DNA of 64,000 nt from Halobellus ruber (GTDB taxonomy: Archaea; Halobacteriota; Halobacteria; Halobacteriales; Haloferacaceae), in assembly GCF_014212355.1 (NCBI RefSeq), contig NZ_JACKXD010000001.1, forward strand, positions 767,143-831,142. The letters run 5' to 3'. The notes below the pieces were generated by a model, which ran no database searches, was not told where the DNA came from, and saw only the letters and a program-made list of their open reading frames with translations. Positions 54,395 through 61,715 of this stretch are shown here, in pieces; the stretch's first letter is position 1, and each line of letters opens with the position of its first letter. Both the position numbers and the translations under genes were made by a program.

Positions 54395-54805
54395 ATGTAC
54401 GAACGCGCATTCGACACCGACTGGGAGTCGCTCTCGGGCGAGGAGGCCAGCAGACGGATGTACGCCCTCGGAATCGCCGCCGAGCTCGGCTACGAGAACC
54501 ACCCGGAGCGGGAACGGATCCGGGGGCTCGCATCGAGCGCCTACGAGCGGACCGTCCTCGATCTGGCCTACGAGGAGGGAAAGCGGACGGTACAGGACAC
54601 CCGGATACACCACGACTCCGAGGAGGACGCCTGGGAGGAACTCGTCGAGACCTCCGAGGCGCCGTCGCCGGAATCGCTGTCGATCGACGGCGTCGACTCC
54701 GGGCGGCCGAGCGCGACCGATCGACCGTCGCTTCTGGACGGCTTCGACGGCGACGATCTCGGCCGGCTTCGGCTCCCGTCGCTACTCGAACGCGACGAGG
54801 AGTGA
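54395..54805 (+). CDS. Conserved haloarchaeal protein linked to the HTR-like ATPase
   Basis: An acidic soluble protein of 136 residues, MYERAFDTDWESLSGEEASRRMYALG. Residues 15-75 are helical (AAELGYENHPERERIRGLASSAYERTVLDLAYEEGKRTVQ). The rest is a disordered Ser/Asp-rich tail ending RLPSLLERDEE. No motif is recognised. It starts one base after the stop of the ATPase gene, so translational coupling and a functional link, perhaps as a partner, are inferred. The next gene starts about 107 bp later. Confidence 0.75.
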   Translation: MYERAFDTDWESLSGEEASRRMYALGIAAELGYENHPERERIRGLASSAYERTVLDLAYEEGKRTVQDTRIHHDSEEDAWEELVETSEAPSPESLSIDGVDSGRPSATDRPSLLDGFDGDDLGRLRLPSLLERDEE

Positions 54806-54911
54806 TCGGCCCCGTTCGGCCGTGTCGTGGGTCTCGATGGCCACCGTCGGTGGAGCCGCAAACGCGAAGTAGCTACGTGCCCCAGTTCACCTAATCGGAT
54901 CGTGGTATCCC

Positions 54912-56228
54912 GTGACTGACCGCGCGCCCATCCCCGCGGAGGTGTTCGCCGACGCCGTCGACCGGCTGGACCGCGACGCGCTCGCGGGGTTCGTCGCCCG
55001 CCTCGAAGCCGCAGCCGGCCGGACGGTCGACGTCGACCCGCCGGCCGTCACCGTCGGCGACGGCGCCGACCGGGAGCGACTCCTCGTCGCCCCCGAGGCC
55101 GTCGCACTCGACGACACGGATCCGATCCCGGACGCCGTCGTCGTCCCCGATGGAGTTTCGACCGCCGACGACGACGTGCCCGTCCGGACGACAGCGGACC
55201 TCCGACAGCAGCTCCTCTATTCCGTCTCGCCCGAGGCCGCGGAGTCGATCGCCGAGGAGTGGCTCGGGATGCCGGCGCGCTCGGAGTCGTACGCGCCCGA
55301 GCCGACGCCGACAGTTGAAACCGACGAGACGGGCGACGCCCCCGTCGGCGGTTCGGACCCGGGCTCGACCGCGTCGAGCGAGCAGACGGCTCCGGCGTCC
55401 GACGATGCGACGGCCACGGCAGCGACCGGGGCGACTCCGGAGCCGGCGGCCGAACCCGGTGGCTCCCCGACCTCGGACGGCGAAGACGGGTCGGACGCGG
55501 CGACGCGAAGCGGTGCGGGGCTCGTCGTCGTCGCGGTGCTCGCGGCGACGATCCTGGCGGTGACGGGCGGCGTGGTGTACGCCGCGGAGGTCTCCCCGGA
55601 CGGCGACGCCGGCGCGTTCGCGGCGCCGGTCCCGGCCACCGACGGCGGGACGCTGTCGGAGGCGGAGATCCGCCGCCGGTCCCGGGCGCCAATCGACGCG
55701 AGCGGCGCGATCACCGCGACCCCGACGCCGGGTGAGGAACGCGGGGACGGGGCGCGACCGCTGGCCAACGACACCGAAGTGGAGCGTAACGTCCGCCCGG
55801 TTCCGACCTGCGAGCGATCGTTCCTCCACGTCGTCCAGATCCAGATGAACGCGCTGAAGTACAACAACAACACGACGGACGACGGCATCCGGACGGTACG
55901 CCGCTTCGCATCCCAGCGGAACCGACAGGCGATACCGACCCTCGAGGAGTTCGCTCGCATCATCAAAAACCCGACCTACAGCCCGATGCTGTCGTACGAC
56001 AGCGTACAGTACACCCCGATCCAGTCCAGCGACGACTACGCGCAGGTGCAGGTGCTCACCCGCGAGGACGGGAACGTGACGGGCCAGTACTACTTCCGAT
56101 TGCGCAAGATCGAGGACGGCGACTACGAGGGGTGCTGGATGACGGACGCCGTCGTCTCGATCCCCGAAACCAGCAACTTCTCGGGCAAGGTCGGCGGGCA
56201 GAGCACAGGGGCGTCCTACGCGGTCTGA
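54912..56228 (+). CDS. Membrane-anchored protein with extracytoplasmic C-terminal domain
   Basis: The protein has 438 residues from a GTG at 54912. Residues 1-110 form a soluble acidic N-terminal domain (PIPAEVFADAVDRLDRDALAGFVARLEAAAG, LLYSVSPEAAESIAEEWLGMP). A disordered Thr/Ala/Asp-rich linker (about 120-195) leads to one transmembrane helix (AGLVVVAVLAATILAVTGGVVYA). The external part contains another linker, then a compact domain (LHVVQIQMNALKYNNNTTDDGIRTVRRFASQRNRQ, VLTREDGNVTGQYYFRLRKIEDGDYEGCWMTDAV). The latter resembles small lipoprotein-like sensor folds. Function unknown. Its end overlaps the next minus-strand gene by 13 bases. Confidence 0.75.
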   Translation: MTDRAPIPAEVFADAVDRLDRDALAGFVARLEAAAGRTVDVDPPAVTVGDGADRERLLVAPEAVALDDTDPIPDAVVVPDGVSTADDDVPVRTTADLRQQLLYSVSPEAAESIAEEWLGMPARSESYAPEPTPTVETDETGDAPVGGSDPGSTASSEQTAPASDDATATAATGATPEPAAEPGGSPTSDGEDGSDAATRSGAGLVVVAVLAATILAVTGGVVYAAEVSPDGDAGAFAAPVPATDGGTLSEAEIRRRSRAPIDASGAITATPTPGEERGDGARPLANDTEVERNVRPVPTCERSFLHVVQIQMNALKYNNNTTDDGIRTVRRFASQRNRQAIPTLEEFARIIKNPTYSPMLSYDSVQYTPIQSSDDYAQVQVLTREDGNVTGQYYFRLRKIEDGDYEGCWMTDAVVSIPETSNFSGKVGGQSTGASYAV

Positions 56229-56722
56229 TCGCTTGCGGACGCACTCCGCGACCGCCGCCGGACAACCCAGACCGGCAGCGCGAGCGCCACAGCCACCGGG
56301 ATCGTCCACAGGTCCGTGCTGGCATAGAGGTTCGCCGCGGGCGGCAGCCACCCCGAAACCGGGAAGAGATACGGCGGCGCGACGCCGTCGACCCGAACCA
56401 CGAACAGGTCCAAGACCAGGTGGCTCAACCCGCCACAGACCAGCACCCCGAACCCGCTGCGGCGCTCCCCTGCGCTCAGTGTCAACGCTCCGGCGCCGCT
56501 CAGGACGACGACCCCGCCGAGGGTGTGCAGCCCCCACATCGAGTACGGGATCCCGAACGCCGTCCCGACGGGGACATCGAGCAACACCGACGCCTTCATC
56601 GCGTCCGGCGCGGCCGCGCCGACGAGCAGGAGCGGGAGATTCCGGTCGGGAGCGTCGGTCCACCTCACCGCGACACCGCCGACGGCGTAGGCAACGAGGA
56701 CGTGCGTCAGCAAGTCGGGCAT
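56216..56722 (-). CDS. Membrane-bound metal-dependent hydrolase-like protein (YdjM/DUF457 family)
   Basis: The protein has 168 residues. MPDLLTHVLVAYAVGG, GAAAPDAMKAS and GGLSHLVLDLFVV carry the His and Asp positions typical of the YdjM-like family (H-x6-A, PD, SH-x2-LD). Four or five hydrophobic segments follow a short N-terminus. The family was named for the E. coli LexA-regulated YdjM protein, and its reaction is unknown. The ATG at 56722 overlaps the stop of the preceding OB-fold gene (ATGA), so the two are coupled. Confidence 0.83.
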   Translation of the reverse strand: MPDLLTHVLVAYAVGGVAVRWTDAPDRNLPLLLVGAAAPDAMKASVLLDVPVGTAFGIPYSMWGLHTLGGVVVLSGAGALTLSAGERRSGFGVLVCGGLSHLVLDLFVVRVDGVAPPYLFPVSGWLPPAANLYASTDLWTIPVAVALALPVWVVRRRSRSASASDQTA

Positions 56723-57174
56723 CACTCCCCCTCCCGCGGCACGAACGCCCACCGGTCGGAATCGACGCGCCACCGTCGCAGGAACGTCCCCCCGGCGAGT
56801 GCGATCCCCAGGATCGACACGAGGTACATCCGCCGGAGTTCGCCGGGCGACTGGACGTGGTAAGCGGTCGTCCGGAGCCGTCGATCGGGCCGCAACTGTC
56901 CGTACACCTGGAGTTGATCCCCGACCTCGACGTTCCCACCCGCCGGTTCGGTCACCCGCAACGAGAGGGTTCCGGCGGTGACTACGACGCCCTCGCCGTC
57001 GACTGCGGTAACCTCCCCCCAGATATGCACGCTCTCCCCGACGTGGGCGCCGTAGTCGGCGTCGATCTCCGCGGCGTCGGGGTAGGCGTCCGTCCCGTTG
57101 AACTGCGCGCCGAACCCGACGACGAGCGCAACCGCCGCGAGACAGAGCGCCACCAGAAGCACGGATCGTCGCAC
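56722..57174 (-). CDS. Membrane-anchored OB-fold-like protein
   Basis: A 150-residue protein from a GTG at 57174 (VRRSVLLVALCLAAVALVVGFG, a first membrane helix or uncleaved signal). The middle (AHVGESVHIWGEVTAVDGEGVVVTAGTLSLRV, then LQVYGQLRPDRRL) reads as a five-stranded OB fold facing outside. A second membrane helix (LRRMYLVSILGIALAGGTFL) is near the end. The GTG is supported by AGATATAATCC on the minus strand at about 57198-57208, the right distance for a leaderless message. It overlaps the next gene by ATGA. Function unknown. Confidence 0.75.
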   Translation of the reverse strand: MRRSVLLVALCLAAVALVVGFGAQFNGTDAYPDAAEIDADYGAHVGESVHIWGEVTAVDGEGVVVTAGTLSLRVTEPAGGNVEVGDQLQVYGQLRPDRRLRTTAYHVQSPGELRRMYLVSILGIALAGGTFLRRWRVDSDRWAFVPREGE

Positions 57175-57324
57175 GCCTCCGGATTCGGGCGGTCCCGGAT
57201 TATATCTGCCCCTCGCCGACGGATCGGTCCCGCGCTTGGTGTACCGCTGGCCCTCACTCGGGCGAACTGCCGGACGTCGGAACGCGTCCGCAGAACTGAT
57301 ACGCCGATCGGACGAACGACGGGT

Positions 57325-57798
57325 ATGCCTCCGCTGCAGGTCTCGGCGCCGCTGTCCGTTCCGCTGTTGTTCGCGCTCGGCGTCGGCGCCGGCGCCGTCG
57401 CCACGCTGGCGATGGATGTCGTGATGGCTCGGATCGACGAGGGGACGACGCCCCCGCAGGTCGCAAGCGGCGTCCTGACGAACACGGACCCCGACCGTGC
57501 CCCGGGCGGCGTCGCGTCGGCCGTCCACTACGTCGCCGGGGTGCTTACCGGGCCACTGTTCGTGTGGCTGTACCTCGTCGCGTCCCGTGTCGTCGGCGTT
57601 GGACTTCCCGCGGTCGTCGCTGCGGCCACCGTCTGCTACCCACTGATGGTCGGGTTCTTCGCGGTGGTCGTGCTACCGCGGTCCCGCGGCCTCCCCCGCC
57701 AGCGGCTGTCGGCGATCCGGCGGGCCTGGAGCGTCGAAGCCGCGGTCTACCTGCTCGTTCTCGCGCCGCTGGTCGGCATCGCGGCACTTCTTCTCTGA
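57325..57798 (+). CDS. Multi-helix membrane protein of unknown function
   Basis: A 157-residue protein with about four or five hydrophobic helices (PLLFALGVGAGAVATLAMDVVMA, VAGVLTGPLFVWLYLVASRV, VVAAATVCYPLMVGFFAVVVL and AVYLLVLAPLVGIAALLL). A cytoplasmic loop (RIDEGTTPPQVASGVLTNTDPDRAPG) and a basic loop (PRSRGLPRQRLSAIRRAW) connect them. No family is recognised. The ATG at 57325 (MPPLQVSAPLSVPL) was chosen because the very long open frame upstream is antisense to two genes. It is convergent with the DUF502 gene, 72 bp apart. Confidence 0.72.
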   Translation: MPPLQVSAPLSVPLLFALGVGAGAVATLAMDVVMARIDEGTTPPQVASGVLTNTDPDRAPGGVASAVHYVAGVLTGPLFVWLYLVASRVVGVGLPAVVAAATVCYPLMVGFFAVVVLPRSRGLPRQRLSAIRRAWSVEAAVYLLVLAPLVGIAALLL

Positions 57799-57870
57799 GC
57801 CCGTCGAACGAGGGCCTCGCGGGCAGGAGGTCGGAGATGCCGATCTGCCACTCGCGGCCGATGGCTCCCG

Positions 57871-58620
57871 TCAGGAACTTCTGTCGCCGTCGGCCTCGTC
57901 GAACTCGTCGTTGATCGGGTCCATTGCGATCTCGCCCAGCTCGTCCATCGTGATCGGGCGGTCGCGGCCGCGGTCGGCCACCTCGATCGAGGCGCCGCTC
58001 GTGACGATCGACTGGATCGCTTCCTCGACGGTTATATCGATGTCGGTTATCTGATCCGCCGCGAAGTTCACCAGGAACCCGCCCATCATCGGGTTCGGGG
58101 CCAGCGGCACGAACAGCGTCTGCATCTTCAACTCCCCCGCGGAGGTCTGGATCTGCTCGGGCGTGTCGGCAGTCACGAACGCCAGCGAGTAGGCACCCTC
58201 GTGTGGGAACTCGACTAACTTCACCTCGCGGAAGGTCCGGGCGTCGCTGTCGGTCAGCATATCCCCCATCTGGCGGAACGTCCGGTACAGCTCCCCGATC
58301 CCCGGGATCCGCTCGATCGTCGTGTGGACCTTCGGCGCGTAGCTCCGCTCGGTCACGTGGGCGACGGCGCCGACGCCGACGAGGAAGGCCAAAAGTAATA
58401 CCAGACTGATAAGTTGGATCACCAACCCCTCGACGACCGGCGACACGCCGGGAATGATCCGAACCAGGGTCACCGCCGGCGAGACGACGTTCAGCAGGAA
58501 GTTCAGCACCACCCCCAACACGAGAATCGTGATCACGAGCGGGATGGTCAGCGCGACGCCGGTCAGCAACCACTCCCGGAAGGTAGAGAGGTACTGCGGT
58601 GCGTGCTCTCTGGAGCCCAT
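57871..58620 (-). CDS. DUF502 family membrane protein
   Basis: The protein has 249 residues. Two transmembrane helices at the N-terminus (STFREWLLTGVALTIPLVITILVLGVVLNFLL, and VEGLVIQLISLVLLLAFLVGVGAVAHVTERSY) are followed by a conserved soluble part. That part includes RIPGIGELYRTFRQMGDMLTD, FPHEGAYSLAFVTADTPEQI and QTLFVPLAPNPMMGGFLVNF, the motifs of DUF502 proteins found in archaea, bacteria and plants. The role is unknown. The acidic tail ends DEFDEADGDRSS. The ATG at 58620 gives MGSREHAPQYLSTF; the open frame extending to 58767 is not protein-like. Confidence 0.88.
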   Translation of the reverse strand: MGSREHAPQYLSTFREWLLTGVALTIPLVITILVLGVVLNFLLNVVSPAVTLVRIIPGVSPVVEGLVIQLISLVLLLAFLVGVGAVAHVTERSYAPKVHTTIERIPGIGELYRTFRQMGDMLTDSDARTFREVKLVEFPHEGAYSLAFVTADTPEQIQTSAGELKMQTLFVPLAPNPMMGGFLVNFAADQITDIDITVEEAIQSIVTSGASIEVADRGRDRPITMDELGEIAMDPINDEFDEADGDRSS

Positions 58621-58807
58621 ACGCCGGCGACTCACCTCGTCGGCAAAACTCTTGTTTCCCCGTTGGTGTTGCCACGGGCAGTCGTGAGTCACCACGAACC
58701 GATCGGCGGAACCGGTGGCACGGTTCGGGGCCGACAGACGCGTCCGGACCGCCGCCGTCGAACCCACACGTACACAAGAACTGTAGGCTTCCTCGGCCGC
58801 TCCGCCC

Positions 58808-59125
58808 GTGACGATGGACCGGAGCGTCGAGGGGTCGGTCGCTGATCTATCCGTTCTACGTCGTCTCGCTGGCCGGACCCGTGTCGATCCTGGCGCTGAT
58901 CGTGGGTGGGCTCGACGACCTCGGGAGTGTCGCGCTGGCTGCGTTGCTCGTGGGGCCGGGGTCGTCGGGCTCTGGCGTCGGGTCGCCGGTCGGGAGGGGA
59001 GTCACCCCGGCACGGTCGAAGCCATCGCATACGACCCGTTCGCGTACCCCGGTCGCATCGCGAAACCCAGCTGGCTGAAGCCGGTCCGCCGCCTGCCCAC
59101 GGAGGACAGCGAAGACGACGAGTGA
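58808..59125 (+). pseudogene. Small membrane protein gene with two compensating frameshifts
   Basis: The frame from the ATG at 58814 to the stop at 59125 stays open, but its middle is Arg-rich and has few G/C third positions. In the next frame the same bases (about 58835-58960) read LIYPFYVVSLAGPVSILALI and on through a second hydrophobic stretch, with almost all third positions G or C. Removing one G from GGGG at 58831-58834 and adding one G to the run at 58958-58961 joins both into one protein of about 100 residues, with two membrane helices and the C-terminus AYPGRIAKPSWLKPVRRLPT. The gene is therefore either mutated twice or affected by two homopolymer sequence errors. Family not recognised. 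Confidence 0.72.
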
Positions 59126-59170
59126 TCGATCGCGACGTTACGGGCCCGACCGGTGCCCGATCGGGTCTCT

Positions 59171-59253
59171 CATACTGTCGGCTATCGTCGCGTGACGGAT
59201 TTCGACACCCCGGGGGTGTGGAAACTCTTCACGTAGTTACAGCCGACAGTATC
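59171..59253. repeat. Dispersed palindromic element, copy 3
   Basis: The left arm is 59171-59200 (CATACTGTCGGCTATCG...CGTGACGGAT). The core at 59201-59223 is 23 bp because of an extra G, with one mismatch (TGTGG for TGTCG). The right arm is 59224-59253 (ends AGCCGACAGTATC). It lies between the frameshifted gene and tRNA-Pro, on the 3' side of both. It is in the same orientation as copy 2 by arm type. Confidence 0.93.
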
Positions 59254-59323
59254 AGCATCGCAGCCCCCGGTACGGCCGGGGAAAGGAGTCTGTGCGTGTA
59301 CAGTTCGCCGTGTAGAACGGAAG

Positions 59324-59394
59324 TGGGACCGCTGAGAGTCGAACTCAGGTCCTACCGACCCCATCGGCAGAGGATACCACTACCCCACGGTCCC
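59324..59394 (-). tRNA. tRNA-Pro (anticodon GGG)
   Basis: A 71-nt tRNA read on the minus strand. The acceptor stem GGGACCG pairs with CGGTCCC, discriminator A. The anticodon loop ATGGGGT gives anticodon GGG (codon CCC). The T arm is CTGAG-TTCGACT-CTCAG. A promoter-like CTTAACGG lies about 30 nt upstream at 59423-59430. CCA is not encoded, and no intron is seen. Confidence 0.94.
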
Positions 59395-59466
59395 GCGTAC
59401 ATCAGATCGAACGCCTGGTTCACCGTTAAGTGCTTCGTTTTCCCGCCCGGGGCGGTGATCACCAGC

Positions 59467-60375
59467 TCAGACCAGCACCCGTTCCAGCGACACCACGGTC
59501 CCCCGGTCGGCCGAGGGCTTCCCGACCAGCCGGCCGAGACAGACCGCGGTTCCGTCGGGCGTGACACAGACCACGAGCGGGGTCTCGGCGTCGGAGTCAC
59601 CTCCCTCTGCCGCGGCAGACTCCACCGCCGCGTCGGCGTCGACGACACCGGGGGCGTACACCGGCGCCCCCTCCGCGATCTGCTCGGCGGCCGAGTCGGC
59701 GACGGTGAGTTGCGGGAGGTGTCTCAGCGCGCGCTCGGCCGGAGCGACCACCTCCCGGAGCGGCTCCTCGTCGCCCTCGGCTGCGAACGCCAGCGCGTCC
59801 GTCAGGTCCGCCGTCGAGGCCAGGTTGGTGTCGTCGAAGGGGTCGGTCGCGGTCCGCCGGAGATCGCCCATATGCGCCCCGGTGCCGACCGCGAGGCCGA
59901 GATCGTGACACAGTTTCCGGACGTAGGTCCCGCTCTCACACCGGATCCGCAGGAGCGCCTGCCGCTCCGTCGTCTCTATCACGTCGAGGTCGTGGATCGT
60001 CCGGCTGCGGAGGCGTCGGGTGACAGCGCTCTTCCGCGGCGGCTTCTGGTAGATCTCGCCTTCGAACTCCGAAACCACGCTCTCGAAGTCCGCGGGCACC
60101 GGCCCGTGGAGCTCGAGTACCGCAATATACTCCTTCGTCCCTTCGAGGAAGACCTGCGCGACCCGGGTGGCATCACCCAGGAGGATCGGCAGACACCCCG
60201 TGACCTTCGGGTCGAGGGTCCCGGCGTGGGCCGCCCGGTCGACGCCAGCGGCGTCGCGAGCCCACGCCGACACCTGGTGGGCGGAGGGGCCGGCCGGCTT
60301 GTCGAGGTTCACCACCCCGAAGGCGAGCAGTTCGTCGACGGACCGCTCCCCGGGCGCGCTTCGGCGGTCGGTCAC
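59467..60375 (-). CDS. truB: tRNA/rRNA pseudouridine synthase TruB/Cbf5
   Basis: The protein has 302 residues. Catalytic Asp55 lies in HAGTLDPKVTGCLPILLG. GTKEYIAVLELHG, QKPPRKSAVTRRLRSRTI and RIRCESGTYVRKLCHDLG follow. The last 80 residues form a PUA domain (APVYAPGVVDAD, GTAVCLGRLVGKPS), containing an acidic Ala-rich insert. In archaea Cbf5 works in H/ACA ribonucleoproteins and also makes tRNA Psi55. The start is a GTG at 60375, supported by the ribosome-binding site GGGAGGG seven bases upstream, and lies 22 bp after the cmk stop. It is the last gene of the cluster before tRNA-Pro. Confidence 0.96.
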   Translation of the reverse strand: MTDRRSAPGERSVDELLAFGVVNLDKPAGPSAHQVSAWARDAAGVDRAAHAGTLDPKVTGCLPILLGDATRVAQVFLEGTKEYIAVLELHGPVPADFESVVSEFEGEIYQKPPRKSAVTRRLRSRTIHDLDVIETTERQALLRIRCESGTYVRKLCHDLGLAVGTGAHMGDLRRTATDPFDDTNLASTADLTDALAFAAEGDEEPLREVVAPAERALRHLPQLTVADSAAEQIAEGAPVYAPGVVDADAAVESAAAEGGDSDAETPLVVCVTPDGTAVCLGRLVGKPSADRGTVVSLERVLV

Positions 60376-60397
60376 GCGCGGTTCCCTCCCATCGGCA

Positions 60398-60976
60398 TCA
60401 GAAGTCGTAGGAGACGCCGTCGACCGGATGTTTCCCCTCGTCGGCCGCCGGATCGTACGCGTCGACCGCTGCGGTCAGGATCTCCGGAACGTCGGCTTCG
60501 CTCCATCGCGCGGTGTTCAGCGCGATGTCGTAGATCGACAGGTCCGTGATGTCGATCCCGTAGTACTCGCGGTATCGGAGCGCCTCGCTTTCCTCGCGTT
60601 CGCGGGTCTCGGTCAGCGCCGTCTCCGCGGACTTCCCCTCCCGCCCGGCGATCCGGGCCGCACGAACCTCGATCGGCGCGTCGAGCCACAATCGAAGGTC
60701 CGCGGCGTCGCCCGCGAGCCACCCCGCCAGTCGCGACTCCAGGAGAACGTCGTCGCGTTCGAGTGCGATCGTCCGAAGCCGGCGGTCGAGGTCGCGGTCG
60801 ATCTGGTCGTCCTCCTCGGCGAGCCGATTGAACTCCACGGCCGTCAGCCCCCGCTCGTCGGCGAGCTCCCGAAAGATGTCGCCGCCGCTGACGTGTTCGA
60901 GGTCGAACGCGTCGGCCAGGGCGGCGACGGTCGTACTCTTTCCGGCCCCCGGGGGACCGGAGACGGTCAACAACAT
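60398..60976 (-). CDS. cmk: Cytidylate kinase (archaeal type)
   Basis: A 192-residue P-loop kinase phosphorylating CMP or dCMP. MLLTVSGPPGAGKSTTVAALA is the Walker A region (about residues 7-15), HVSGGDIFRELADERG the nucleoside-binding segment, DVLLESRLAGWLAGDAADLRLWLDAP the core and YYGIDITDLSIYDIALNT the archaeal signature. The ATG at 60976 has TCTTTTACCC on the minus strand about 25-35 nt upstream. It is followed closely by truB, and both belong to the conserved archaeal adk-DUF106-cmk-truB neighbourhood. Confidence 0.96.
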   Translation of the reverse strand: MLLTVSGPPGAGKSTTVAALADAFDLEHVSGGDIFRELADERGLTAVEFNRLAEEDDQIDRDLDRRLRTIALERDDVLLESRLAGWLAGDAADLRLWLDAPIEVRAARIAGREGKSAETALTETREREESEALRYREYYGIDITDLSIYDIALNTARWSEADVPEILTAAVDAYDPAADEGKHPVDGVSYDF

Positions 60977-61119
60977 ACCACTTCTGGGTGCAGGCGGGTA
61001 AAAGAGGTTGTCTTTGCGAGGCGTCGGTCGCCGCCGACACGTCGACGCGGTGGCCGTGACCCGTGTGTTCCGGGCGCAGCGACGCGGTCCCCCTCGGCCG
61101 ACGAGCGACGTGTCCCGCG

Positions 61120-61579
61120 TTACCGGGGTTCGTACGTGACTGCGAGCGCGACCAGCGCCAGCGCGAGTACGATCGGCACGTCGATGCCGCGGTTGACCAG
61201 GAACACTATCACCTGGACCACAAATATAGTAGCGTTTGCAAGTCTTCGCTCACTCGATCGCACGACGGCGTGCGATCGGATGTGCAATCAGTTGCAAACG
61301 CTACGATAGAAGCAACATCGCCACCGAGCCGACGATCCGATCGTGGGTGTCGGCGCCGGAGAACTCGAACAGGAGGCTCATCCCAACGACGATCGCCGAC
61401 ATCGGGAAGACCGCAAACGGCTTGCAGGCAGTCCCGTCACCCTCGCCGTCCGCGTTCCAGTGGATCGCCATCGGATCCGGCAGCGACGGGTGGAGGGCGG
61501 TGCCGAGCAGACCCAGCGCGACGGCGACGCCGGCCGCGACCGTCCTCTGACGCGTGAGGAGGGCTCCGAGTCCGTTCAT
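61120..61579 (-). pseudogene. DUF1648-like membrane protein gene disrupted by a 76-bp inverted-repeat element
   Basis: From the ATG at 61579 the frame reads MNGLGALLTRQRTVAAGVAV. It continues through LHPSLPDPMAIHWNADGEGDG, a DUF1648/SdpI-like N-terminal motif, and two membrane helices to ...VAMLLLS, then stops at TAG inside the inserted element. Beyond the element the same strand continues VVQVIVFLVNRGIDVPIVLA and ends ...AVTYEPR followed by TAA at 61120-61122. Deleting exactly 61229-61304 rejoins the two parts in frame (VAMLLLSIFVVQVIVFL), giving a protein of about 127 residues. The upstream 92-residue part may still be translated. The gene lies between DUF106 and cmk in the otherwise intact cluster. 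Confidence 0.8.
61229..61304. mobile_element. 76-bp MITE-like inverted-repeat insertion
   Basis: Perfect 13-bp terminal inverted repeats GTAGCGTTTGCAA (61229-61241) and TTGCAAACGCTAC (61292-61304) flank an inner perfect hairpin (CGATCGCAC, loop GACGGC, GTGCGATCG; 61255-61278). It has no coding capacity. Flanks are TATA on one side and GATA on the other, so a short imperfect target duplication is possible but not clear. Insertion inside a gene whose reading frame is restored by its removal shows mobility. Confidence 0.8.
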
Positions 61580-61715
61580 ATCACCTCCGAACGTCGGCGA
61601 CGAGAATATCGCGTGCGGATGGCTGTCCGGAGCTGTGCCCCGTCGGCAGGGGATTCGCCGTTCCGGAGCGCCCGAACGGCGGCCGAGGGGACGCGCGTCC
61701 CCGACGCCTGCCGTC

